A DNA stretch of 26,571 nucleotides. It comes from Hypsibius dujardini. Its lineage: Eukaryota > Tardigrada > Eutardigrada > Parachela > Hypsibiidae. The DNA is taken from contig LRSR01007326.1 in NCBI GenBank assembly GCA_001579985.1, positions 1-26,571 on the forward strand, written 5' to 3'. The notes under the pieces are model-generated. The model was not told the DNA's origin and made no database searches. It saw only the letters and a program-made list of their open reading frames with translations. The translations under genes and the position numbers were made by a program. Every line of letters begins with the position of its first letter. The first letter of the stretch is position 1. Shown piece after piece: positions 1 to 10,037 of the stretch.

Positions 1-584
1 GGAGACGGTGCGAGGCAGGTGGACGCCCTAAGTGACCGGCAAGTGATTGACGACATTTGGCCGATTCTTCAGCAGTTCGCCGGCGCGGTTCATGTACCCA
101 GGCCTTTGAATCTGATACGGTTGGTTTCAGTTCCCTTTTCCAGATCGCGTACTCAATTCTAGCACTCATGACACAAAAGAATTACTGATCACCTTAAATT
201 TTGCTTCTTATTAGAGAAAAATGGACTGCTAACGGGAATTTTCTCGGCACGTATTCGTATTTCTCTCTGGAGAGCGCCCTGGCCAACTTGACCGTGGCCG
301 ACCTGGCTTCACCCGAATGGGAGTTTACTAGAGCTCGTCCCCAAGGAAATGTTGCTCACAGACTTTTGTTCGCCGGCGAGGCTACACATTCGGAGTATTT
401 TTCCACAGTGCACGGAGCAATACTCTCCGGACAGCGAGAAGCGGATAGGATCACTTCTTACTACAGCTCAAAAGTACATTCCACGACTGCGGCATCCGCA
501 CCTCTAGGGAACCATGCTACGAGGAGGAGCACGGCTCTCTCCGTTGCTTTGCTGGTCACTTATGTCGCGACTCTCTGCATTTAG
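1..584 (+). CDS. Flavin amine oxidase (polyamine/spermine oxidase-like), 3' end
   Basis: Two exons are visible, 1-119 and 215-584, joined by a 95-bp GT-AG intron in phase 2; the gene starts left of the window. The family oxidises polyamines or related amines using FAD. Seen here: the FAGEATH motif followed by STVHGA and a SGxREA stretch, which is the C-terminal FAD-binding signature of PAOX/SMOX-type oxidases, and the usual W...G(S/T)YSY segment upstream. After the oxidase domain there is about 35 residues of Ser/Thr-rich tail ending in a hydrophobic run (SVALLVTYVATLCI) directly before the stop. Peroxisomal polyamine oxidases normally end in an SKL-like tripeptide, which is absent, so a membrane anchor or GPI signal is more likely (inference). 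The subfamily cannot be fixed without the N-terminus; an LSD1-type demethylase is unlikely because no tower or SWIRM region is in view. Confidence 0.85.
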
Positions 585-639
585 GCGGGAAATACTTCAA
601 CTGTTGGCTAGAAAGCTTCATACCTAAGTATTACAGGCA

Positions 640-645
640 AATAAA
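640..645 (+). terminator. Poly(A) signal of the amine oxidase gene
   Basis: A canonical AATAAA lies 56 bp after the stop codon of the amine oxidase. The position fits a short 3' UTR. Confidence 0.55.
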
Positions 646-808
646 TTGAAACAGTGACAGTACTGTTACGTACTGCTGTACTCGTATCCAAAACTCATAG
701 GTGATGGTACCTTTAAACGTAAACTTACGGTACTAGAGCTAGGAAACAGACAAACCAAATCAATTCACAGATTCAAATTTATGCTTCAGAATTGAGAGAA
801 TGCTTAGT

Positions 809-2918
809 TCACCTTTCATCCGAACTGTGACAGACAAGGACTGAAGCCCTTTTCGTTACAAAACTAGTACCACCACGACCCCTGACACCGATCGTTCTGT
901 TGCCCAGCAGATGGCGGTACCCGTCACGGAACTTTTTGTTAGAGACACCGTAGAGGATTGGATTAACCGCGGAGTTGCCGTGTCCCAACACAATAGCCAC
1001 GATGTATACCCATCCCGGAACCGCTTTCGGATTGTTTGCTATGACCAACAGAGCGAAGGGTGTCCTGAAATAAATTCCTGAAGCGTTGTGTTTGCTATTT
1101 CTATTCTAGTACTCGTACTGATCCGATTTTAGTGCTAAACTCACCATGAAACGAAAAAGATTGCGAACGCCAAAAACATTGTTTTCGCCAATGTGACGTC
1201 ATCACGTTTGACAACGGAAGTTGTCGGCCGGATCGTCGACCGACGCGGTCCGCTGCCGTTTGGAGGAACTTTGGCTTGGTCGTGGGCTATGGCTGGTTGG
1301 TCCACAATTGGAATGGTTGTGGTCATAGCCACTAGGATTTTCTCCTTGTGTCTACGAATGGTTGTTCGGACATTACGAACTTTCAGGAAGATCAAGGTAT
1401 AACCAAAGAGAACGCCGCCGAGGGGCACTACCATGGCTAGAAAAACTGCCAAAAAAGAATAACAAGGTTTTGTCCCACACTAGTATCACAGGTGGCGCTG
1501 CGTGCGGTGATTGCCACTTGAATGGGATGTGCCGTATTATTACCGTAAAATATAGCAAAATGATGAGAATCCCTGTGAAAGGAACATGTCAATTGTATCT
1601 ATGTATTGATCTATGTATACGACGCAGATCCATTTCACTCTTGGACTGGGCAAGAGGAAATGCCAAGCAGACTTACACGTCGAAAGTGCATAAGTAGTAG
1701 TTTTCGCTGAAATGATTCATTCCCCATCCTGAAAAAATTGCCAGGCATAAAATCAAGTTTTTTAAAAAGATTTTCCGGCCGATTCTAAAATCTCCTGCCC
1801 ACCATGTCCTGTTAAGTATGTTTGTAATCTGAAATCAATTTGATCCTTATTTTAAACCAATAATTACATTTCATGCCGGCATTTAAATATTAGAATACAA
1901 GATTATCTACTTCAAAAAAGATGGTTGCCGAGATTCGGAAAATGGGGTGCTCGATGTGGCCGATGAACTCGGGAGTCCGAAGATGACTTGGCATTCTCTG
2001 CGATTTCTTGAAAATAACGGCAAGATTGCCCCCCCCCCCATGGATTGAGTTGCGTCTGTGCGCTGCGCATCCATGCCTACCGATGTGATTCGGGAGATGA
2101 ATCAAGTGTGATATGATCCAGGTACCGAGACACATGAGGATGCAGTTTGAGAGTGTAAAGATCCGAGGATAAAGATGGGGCTTGCAGATTAAGAAGTACC
2201 TGTTGGTACAAAGGGAGGGTTAACTCAATTGACAGCAGGCGCCACACATTGGATGTGCGATCCCAGGGGATTGATACCGGTTGACACTGATGGTGCACAT
2301 ATTCCATAACGATCCGATGCAAGCCGGCGCACAAAGCGATGCCACCACCTGACAGAGGGTGTAGTCTTCCCATAGAATCCTTCGACCCGCGACGGCGCCT
2401 AATGAAAGCAAGTCATCTGAATTGATTTCTTTGTATATTTCTTCTCCAACAAGGGCATGCACGGACCAACGGCATTGAAAGGATCCACAATGGCCGTTAC
2501 CACCGTATCAGCAATGGCTAAGTTCAGGATGAAAATGTTGCCGGTATTTCTCAGACTCTGAAATTGACCGTTTTAGTGATGGGGTTTCGTTAAGGGTGTG
2601 TCTCTTCGCAGTACACTAACTCTCACGAAGCATATCGATCCGATGACCTACGTATGACATCGACGGTCATTACATTGGTTGAATTGTGAAGGTGACGCGA
2701 AGAACTATACGTACCAATATATTTCCCAAAGTTCCGACTACTGCGCTCAGCACTAATAGGAGTGCTGTAATGATCATGAGAGCATGATGTTGCGGTAGCT
2801 CGAGATACAGTGGTCGGTGGTCAGTGTATCCGTTGCCTGTTCCGTTTCCGTTTCCGTTTGGATCGCTATAATTGTGAGTATCCATCGCGGTTAATCCCAT
2901 CAGTTGGGAATGAGTCAT
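809..2918 (-). CDS. Class A GPCR, melatonin-receptor/moody-like, seven exons, with an apparent 1-nt frameshift
   Basis: Exons on the complement: 2918-2715, 2647-2627 (21-nt microexon), 2557-2467, 2398-2278, 2199-2081, 1516-1145 and 1064-809. Visible landmarks: Asn/Gly-rich N-terminus with an NYS site, TM1 with GTLGNIL, TM2 with LAIAD, TM3 ending in NRY (the DRY position, near residue 145), then ICKPHLY, TM4 ending LPN, ECL2 Cys, TM5, a basic third loop, TM6 with FVSWTPF and TM7 with NPILY (near 344). LRN.GNIF before TM2, LPN after TM4 and the Cys-to-Pro spacing into TM5 resemble melatonin receptors and the insect moody/Tre1 group; the ligand is unknown. All splice phases close except in the 1516-1145 exon, where 373 nt are needed and 372 are present; the loss maps to the run of five A at 1441-1445. 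Either this is an error, a decayed gene, or splicing uses the strong acceptor at 1446 and skips most of ECL2. Confidence 0.75.
1517..2080 (-). other. Long intron of the GPCR
   Basis: This 564-bp stretch separates the TM4 exon from the ECL2-TM5-TM6 exon. It carries a run of nine to ten C on the + strand at about 2030-2039. No coding exon consistent with a GPCR was found inside it. Confidence 0.5.
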
Positions 2919-3517
2919 TCGCTTACTGGACCTTACGGACGTAACGGAGCGCAAAAATCGGATACAATTGAGGTCACCAGTTTACATCAAAAAAATGAAA
3001 AAATATGTGACAGAAAAACTCATTCGCTGAATCATCTTCAATATGCTGGAAAGAATTGAAACATTCCATGGGGTGAAGGTGAGGCAATGACGCAAAGGAT
3101 TATCCGTGAGAAAAGAGGCTGCGCGATCCAGACAGAAAGTGTGTTAATTCTTTCCGAACATTGGACTCGACGAGAGGGTGTTAAGGGGGAGAGCTGGAGG
3201 AGCTCTCAGCGTAAGAAACCCGCAAGTACAAGCGCATGCCTAGTACTTGTTCACCGTCACGGAATGAACCTCGATTTTTCGTCCTGCAACGTTTCCATGA
3301 CGGGGGCGTGTGAGGAAAATTAATGGTGACAATCTGGCCAATTACTTCTGACGGTAAACGCCTAATCGCCTTGCCACGAACTAGATACCGGAAATAATCG
3401 ATAATTTCAGTGCGTGATATGTTTTTAAGTTACTTAATACAGTTTATACCCGTTTATACTCTATTGCAAGTGGAATTGAATTTTTGTTTAAGAAAGACGA
3501 AAATAGGTTAAAACAGA
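2919..3517. other. Intergenic region, GPCR promoter side and RMC1 3' flank
   Basis: These 599 bp lie between the GPCR start and the RMC1 stop, both on the minus strand. The only open frames are short and unlike any family I know. I see no clear TATA box or poly(A) signal. Confidence 0.4.
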
Positions 3518-5340
3518 TCAAAAAACGAAATCTCCCTGCAGCGGCAATTCGGGAAACAGGCAGTCAAACTGATATACCAAATCGTCACAAAGCTCTTCCG
3601 GTAGAAAGGCAGGGTGTTGCCTTAATCGAGTATTTCTCAGCTGAAAATATCGAAAGACAGAGTAAAATAAAACTTTATCACCGGATTGTAGCGCAGGCTC
3701 TAAGAATTTCCGCGGGGCCAATTGGGCCTCCGTTAGTCCGCCCGCTGTCGTTAGTAACCGAATGGCCGGGAAGATTTGGTACTTGGCCAGTAAGACTTCC
3801 GCGCGCTCTTCCGAGGAGTTGCCAACTCTCTGTCAAATGACAAAAGCGTCAGGCAGACGAGCAAAGAAACCTCTAAATGACGGATAGCAAAGAATGGCGG
3901 ATAGCAAAGAATGGCGGATAGCAAAGAACAGATAGAGCCGCGCAGACAAGAGTGTCGGGAAATAGTCAACAGAACACCGGGACATTTCTCCATACCTTAA
4001 GCATGTCTAGCGCCATCTGGAAGGATGGAGGGAAGACGTTGTCCAGCGACAGAAGCAAACAGGCAAACGGTTTGGAATCGTAAAAGACGCCGTTCTCCAC
4101 TAACAGTCGAAGCAGGGGATACATCCTAAACTGGACCAGCGCGTTGACGATCAATTCGTGGATGTAATACTGCGGTTCCAGCTGATGTGCGATCAAGGAC
4201 TTCAAATACTCCACCAGCACGCTCACAATAATGCACGGGTCCAGCTGTTTAGAATTGGAGAAGGGAAGAAGGAGATATCGGAAGCATTCGCTTTGGTCCA
4301 GGTAAACTGTCTTTTTCGACTCCTCCGAGACGACTTTGGTCACTATCGACTTCAGTTTGGCATTGAGAAGGTCGAAGACCTTGATGACGGTACTGTAGTC
4401 GTTGTAATCGTGGAGGTAGTCAGTCAAGTGCCGGAGGAGAACAACTTTGGCGTCAGTTTCGCGAAAGAGAAGAAATTCGGCTCGCTTGAGTTTATCGTGA
4501 ATGAGGCTGGCCAATCCGTCAATTTGAAGTTCCAATTGCCAGAGGCAACCCAGTTTAGCGTCCACGATGATGCTTGGCAGGAAGACAGCCCAGTTGGAAG
4601 AGTACAGCTCATACGGGACGGAATATCCAGATACTGCAAAGTAGAAAAATGACACAGTCAAAAACGAAAACTAAAGTTGGTCAAAGAAACGTTTCAGACA
4701 CTTACGCTTTATTTGATACGGTTCAATTGAGTACGACGAGATCGGGTAGTGGTAACGGATTCCATCCATACGGTTGTTCAGCCGGAGATCGAAAATCTTA
4801 CTCATTCTCGACTGCTGATGATGGACGACCACCAGGTTGTCTAAGATATTGATGGCAAACCGGCCGTTGCACTCGAGTAAGAGAACATCCGTTATCTTGA
4901 CTACTCCCTCCCGATTGAGTTGATACATGACGACCTCTGCGCCGGCATTGAGCTTGGAAACTTGCTTGACAATCAAGACGTAAAGCGCACCGTAAACGGG
5001 AGCCAGCACGACATCCCGCTCCATCAACTTTGCCGGTTGACCCTGCAAGTAAGAACATAATTTTTGTAGATAAATCAAGCACGAGGATTACATGCATGAA
5101 GATGGCCATAAAGTTTGACAAAGAGGTACGTAAACAAAGAGGGCGCAGATTCATAAGAAGACACACGAAGGAATATACGAATAGACGCCCGAAATGGTAT
5201 AAGCAGGTTGACAAACGGCGGAAAATCCGCAAAACAAATCAGGTCAGCAAAATTGACAGAAATATACAAACGGTCAGACAAACAGACTGGCATCCCGAGA
5301 TAATGCACAGACAGACAGACAGATAGTGCACAGATGCTAT

Positions 5341-5382
<42 letters not shown>

Positions 5383-5449
5383 TCAGGCAGACAGGCAGAC
5401 AGGCAGACAGGCAGGCAGGCATGCAGGCAGACAGACAGGCAGACAGGCA

Positions 5450-5499
<50 letters not shown>

Positions 5500-6777
5500 C
5501 AAACAGACAGACAGATAGATAGACAGAATATAAGGAAAAATGTGAAGCGAACAGGCAGGTACCTGAGAAATAGGTGGTGCACTGACTTCCACCTCAAATT
5601 TCGGATACCTCTGGTAGTTGCCACCTCCTCGCAACACAAAAATGTGGAAAACATTGCATGCACTTCCACTGGACAGCAAAAGATACGGCGGTGTATAAAG
5701 AAACCAATTAACTGCCAAGCTGTAATTCTTCAACGATTTTAGAATCTTCTTCTCCGGTCGGATCTGATAGCTCTCCAACCCGTGCGTATCCGTGACGAAA
5801 ACAATCTCCGTTGAGGATACCCAACAGAAACCAAGGATTTTGGCCGACCGTGCCCGACTGCATGTCTGCGAGTATTCAATTAAGTCCACTCCGGTCGAGT
5901 CCTGGACGTTGAGGAATTCCACCGATTTGTTGGAGCGTTGAACGGCAAGAACAAGCAAATCCGGGGAGAACTTGATGGAGAGGACAGGTGTGCCTTTGTC
6001 GGCGATGAATATGTCCATGTTCCGCGCGAGAATGGGACTGCGGACAGCGACAGAAGCGGTGTGGTCCATGCTCATGGTCCGAGTGATTGATTGATTTGCA
6101 TTGATAGCAGCGGCATTGTCCCGCACGACGAATATCTGGCACTATCAAAGAAACTGGGCTTACTTTCGCGTTTTTTTACTTAGCCAATTTCAGAAAGTTG
6201 AATTTTTGGGTAAACAAAACTAAAAAGCTAATAAAGGGTTAATTTATCATACAAGAGCAGCACACAATAATCCGTGGATTGAATGATGCATTGATTGATG
6301 CATTGATTGATGAATTAATCACGCATACATTCCAAACTTGCTGCCATCGAAATCCAATTCAAATAACAAGTTCGCAAAGCTTCAAAAATAGCATAAACTT
6401 CTAAAATTAATGCATTACATCTTGTAAATTCAACACAAAACTAAGGAAAGTAAGACCCTTTATTAATTAATTCTAGTCTTGTAATAATACCACTACTCAA
6501 TCAGGCGAGAAAACGTTTGATTGGTTGATTGATTTGTATAAAATTCACAAAAAAAGTTCTCCTTTACCTGAATATCATCGAAAAAGACGTAAGTTCCTTT
6601 GGCCACGGAGTCAAAATGAACCACCCTATCAGAGAGCTTTAGGAAATATTGAGAGTTATTAGAAGGCGAGGAGAAGAGACGTTCTGGTTGAGGTGGAAGG
6701 CGGATTGTGCTGGCTGGCGGCGGGCTGATTGAGACCTGATCCCTGGTAGCGGGACGACCTGCAATAGGGGAAGCCAT
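3518..6777 (-). CDS. RMC1: RMC1, regulator of MON1-CCZ1 (Mic1/C18orf8 family)
   Basis: Five exons on the complement: 6777-6568, 6135-5563, 5042-4706, 4633-3996 and 3829-3518, giving 689 codons with every splice phase closing; the human protein is about 657 residues. RMC1 is the third subunit of the MON1-CCZ1 complex, the guanine-nucleotide exchange factor for Rab7 on late endosomes and autophagosomes. Recognisable segments: LKLSDRVVHFD and VFFDD at the N-terminus, IKFSPDLLVLAVQR and LGFCWVSSTEIVFVTD in the propeller-like half, NLVVVHHQ in its middle, NWAVFLPSIIVDAKLGCLW before the helical half, and VLLAKYQIFPAIRLL and LFYSVFRYFQLRN in the C-terminal Mic1 domain. The first ATG in frame is at 6777, which gives a Pro/Ser-rich N-terminal extension of about 47 residues not present in vertebrates; a shorter start is possible. 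Introns are 432, 520, 72 and 166 bp. No breaks were found. Confidence 0.93.
3881..3928. repeat. 17-bp tandem repeat in the last RMC1 intron
   Basis: The unit CGGATAGCAAAGAATGG occurs twice exactly and then about 14 bases of a third copy. It fills much of the 166-bp intron 3830-3995. Confidence 0.85.
5304..5525. repeat. Compound (GGCA)n/(GACA)n tetranucleotide microsatellite in an RMC1 intron
   Basis: Two near-perfect GGCA runs of about 10 to 12 units (about 5341-5382 and 5456-5501) are joined by mixed GGCA/GACA units and flanked by GACA/GATA units. It lies inside the 520-bp RMC1 intron 5043-5562. Read along the transcript it is CCUG/UCUG repeat. The long open frames on both strands here are repeat artefacts. 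Confidence 0.95.
6136..6567 (-). other. First intron of RMC1
   Basis: A 432-bp intron, AT-rich, with no coding exon seen. Near 6277-6320 it holds imperfect ATTGATTGATGC repeats, the same ATTGATTG theme that recurs at 6518-6538, 14218-14235, 18446-18518 and 18712-18733. Confidence 0.5.
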
Positions 6778-7963
6778 CCGGAATTTCAAGACTATCCAAT
6801 TCGTTGCAGAAAATGTAAAATAGTTATATATATTTTATTCAGCTACAAAAAAATGCCGTTCGCTTTTACAAAATAATCACGAAGTCAGGATGAGGATGAG
6901 GTGTGCACTTTGCACTGTGGTCCTGCGCATGGCGTGCCTACAAGGCAATACGATTGTGCGCGTAGTCTACCGCTACGGCGCGTAGCCTGCCGGTACGGCG
7001 CGTGGCTAAACTTGTGTCGTGTACTAGTATGAGTACTGATTGGGAAGTTCTTCGCCTCACATCAATGGAGAACGAGAACTTGTTTAATTTCATTATGGTT
7101 TAATTATCTAGCCAAGTCTGAGTTGTGTGTACCATTGGCAGATGCACGGCCGCATGGGCGCATGATCGCACGGCCGCATAGGCACTCATATTGACAGTTC
7201 ACAAGGCTAAATAATAGATGCTCATTTAAGAGGTGGCGACATTCGGAGTGTCCAGCGCCTACATTTAAATTTTATGACGGACAGCGTATGGACGCGTCAC
7301 GCGTCAAAGACATCCTGATTAGGCACGACTGAAGATTCAATTTTACACACACAAAATGGGGCGGAAGGCAATAGTCCAACGATAATGCAGCATGGCAGGT
7401 CACACGTACAAAAGGAACATGGAACAGAACAGAAAGAACAGAACGAGCGTCATAGACGCAGTTCGGCAAACATTTCTCTTCCCTATACGCGAAAATGCCT
7501 CACTCCTAGCCAAACACACAGGAAGCTCTCTTGGACGTCCCTTTGCAAAACTGACTACAGGAAGACAACCCAAAACCACAACCCAACAAACCAGACACGG
7601 AGTTCAACGAAAATGTCGGTCGAAAATCCCAAAAACGCGGTAACTGATTCAGCCAAGTGCAAATTGGATTGAAGCCGTCACCAAGCGAACAAAACTTAGA
7701 ACACTGTTCCAACCAGGCCAGGCTGCGAACGAACAGATCAAACGCGAAGAAAAAGACGCAACCCTTGGCGATTAATTATTTAGTAATGAAATAAGCAAAG
7801 TAAGCACTGTGACCTACGAAGAGAGACGAGAAACCAGCAGACAACACAGGAACAAAACGAGCAAAAGGAACAATTCCTGTTACCGTTCTGCGTCTGCACA
7901 TACAACACGTACAGTAGCAAAGAACTGTCGCTGCATAAGTGAGTGACAGCTGGATGACGCTGC
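6778..7963. other. Intergenic region upstream of RMC1
   Basis: About 1.2 kb between the RMC1 start and the UGT stop. It holds two GC-rich repeats: a 20-bp unit CGCGTAGTCTACCGCTACGG at 6959-6978 with a diverged second copy at 6979-6998, and two copies of CACGGCCGCAT at about 7145 and 7169. Open frames at 7385-7672 have no recognisable domain. No clear core promoter was seen. Confidence 0.45.
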
Positions 7964-10037
7964 CTAACGAGCCCCGAACTTGACCAAGTCCGCAAAGTCC
8001 CTGGTCGAACTTCCAGTCGGTCCGACCGCTTCCCGCAATACATCCCTCCATTTGGCTGCATTGATCCGGTAACTTCTTCTAGCCGCGTCATCCCAGTCAC
8101 CGACTTTCCGTATTATTCCCGCAATATCTGCTGCGGGAACTGTTGTCTCACTAACCCGACCTGTCCCTTCGACCTTCTCCCCGATGCCGTTGTCGCAAAA
8201 CCACTCGGCGTTGTCCGACTGATCCCCAAATAGCGGCCATCCCACGATCGGTACCCCTTCATACATCGTCTCCGTCGTGCTGTTCCAACCGCAGTGACTG
8301 ACAAACACCCCCAACGCCGAATGTCCCAGAATCAGCTTTTGCGGTGCCCAGCTCGTAATTAGGAACTTTCTGCCAGTTAAAAGTGATGCAGACACCTCAG
8401 CATGTAGTTCCTGCGGCAGATGAGTCCGATGTTCCGCGGGCAGCGACAAAAGGAACGGTTTCCCCAACGAAAGCAGCGCAAGACCGACTTGGTAAATTTG
8501 CTTGGGAGGAGGGACGCTGAGACTGCCGAAGGACACATACACCAAACTGCGAGGTTCTTGTTCGTCAAGCCACACCCGGAACTGGACATGGCTTTCCGAC
8601 TCTTTCTCAGCATCCGCAGAGAAAATGGGACCGACAAGCTTCAGGTCTTTGCCTTGTAAGACGGGGCATGCCTTGACCAGCGCCAGTGCTTGAGGATGGA
8701 GTTCAGCTGCCGTGTTGAAGATAATGCCGTCGGAGAAGGCCGATGCTGACTTCATGGCGATGTGTCGAGTAGCTCGCGGATCCGATCCGGCGTCGTTTTT
8801 CACGGCGAAGATCTCCAAGGCCGATCTGGCGGACGCGGTGTGGAAAAAGTAGAAGGTAATACCCTTGGAGTGGGTGAGCTTGGCCGTCCCGTGCAGGAAG
8901 AGGTCCGCGATCACGACGTCTGGGGAGTGGGCGTCCAAGAAAGTCTCGAAAGCGGCAGTAATTCGATCCAGTCGCAACTTGAAGATTTGCATGTCGCCCG
9001 TGCGGTTGCATTGATCCAGGTCCAGTCCGTCGGGCAGGCTGACTAAGCGGAGGCTTCCTCCGGCGCCGGTAACTACCGGTTCGATGAGAAGGAGCTCGCG
9101 AGCATGAATTTCGGGGATTCGAGCTTCGGAGACAAGGAAATCGACGACATGAAAGCACGATAGCTTTTTCCCAGCTCCAAAAGCGGGATTATATGGCCTG
9201 AAACATTTGGGCCAGATTAGGTGCGTTGGAATTGGCGAATTCTTGGAAAGATTTGTGTGCTGTGTATCGCGATAAAGTGTGATACACACATGGCCACAAT
9301 TTTGGGTGGGAGACTTTAAGCCAAAAAGGGTGGTCCGAGTTCGATCCGAATTATGTCACCGCGCGCACTCGCTCTTGACCACAGCTGAGCATGCAGCCCT
9401 TTCTCTATTGATCGATTGATTTAACTTTTTTATTTTGGCAGAATTTAGAGCAGCTTGCTCAATCTAATTTTTCCGCTGGGTCGGGCATTAAATCAAATAT
9501 TCAGGAGAAAGCAGTGGCAAGCTCTGGCCAAGAGTGGCTCAAACTCAGGCCACCCTGATGGCTCGAACTCTGCCACCCAAAACTGTGGCCATGTGTGTAT
9601 GTGCTGTGCTGTCTCGATCATTTGGTGCTGCATTTTAAACCCATCCGTACATTATGACGGCACACATTGGGCTTCACTGCAATCATAATATACGGTGGAT
9701 CTAAGAAAGCAGGTCAAAACACTACAGTACTGTACAATCGGGAAGGTTTGGTGTCGTGACGTCAAGGCAGCGGTAAAAAGCAACCGTTTTGATTGGTTGC
9801 AAAAGTAGGGACACCACGAAGCTGCACCTGTTAAGTTTAAGCGAATCGGGTGCTTGATTGACCAATTGAGTCGATCTAGTTATTATTACCCCGTGGTATT
9901 ACTTTACTGGGGGGGGGGGTCCAAAAATCGGCACCAAACTTTCCCGATTGTACATTTCGAGTATAAATAGAGAAAGTATTCTTACCGTAGTGCGGAAAAT
10001 TCAGTAGCGCTATGTTTTTCTGTGCAGAACCCGCCAT
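7964..10037 (-). CDS. UDP-glycosyltransferase with plant-type PSPG box, apparent 1-nt frameshift
   Basis: Exon 1 is 10037-9986 and exon 2 is 9197-7964 on the complement, with a 788-bp intron; about 428 residues. GT1 enzymes transfer sugar from a UDP-sugar to small lipophilic acceptors. Visible: the N-terminal NFPHYG|HIIPLLELGK segment, whose GH holds the usual catalytic His; PDVVIADLF with the partner Asp; and an exact 44-residue PSPG box (8350-8219, about residues 301-344) starting WAPQ, containing HCGWNS and ending WPLFGDQ. Trp at position 22 and the final Gln are the plant pattern for UDP-glucose. Animal UGTs instead have HGG and a C-terminal membrane helix; here there is neither helix nor signal peptide, so it should be cytosolic. 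The GH-containing frame and the rest of exon 2 differ by one base at the T5 run 9165-9169 (A5 in sense): exon 2 has 1234 nt and needs 1235. Error or recent decay. Confidence 0.85.
8219..8350 (-). other. PSPG donor-binding box of the UGT
   Basis: This is the 44-codon plant secondary product glycosyltransferase box. It runs from the Trp of WAPQ to the Gln of GDQ, with His19, Cys20, Gly21, Trp22, Asn23, Ser24 and Glu27 all present at the expected spacing. Confidence 0.9.
9198..9985 (-). other. Intron of the UGT gene
   Basis: A 788-bp intron with GTAAGA donor and TTTCAG acceptor. It has a run of ten G at about 9910-9919 and a short ATTGATCGATTGATTT tract near 9407-9422. No further exon with UGT character was found. 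Confidence 0.6.

Noticed and set aside
3484-3840. 118-codon open frame on the + strand
   Set aside because: It lies antisense to the last RMC1 exon, whose frame matches the family; the + frame has no known domain.
4158-4652. 164-codon open frame on the + strand
   Set aside because: Antisense shadow of the RMC1 exon 4633-3996.
5326-5742. Gln/Arg-rich and Cys/Leu/Pro-rich open frames on both strands
   Set aside because: They are translations of the GGCA microsatellite in an intron.
7385-7672. 95-codon open frame, basic, on the + strand
   Set aside because: No recognisable domain, splice partner or codon pattern; intergenic chance frame.
8762-9046. Open frames antisense to the UGT
   Set aside because: The UGT frame explains the region; the antisense frames have no family features.
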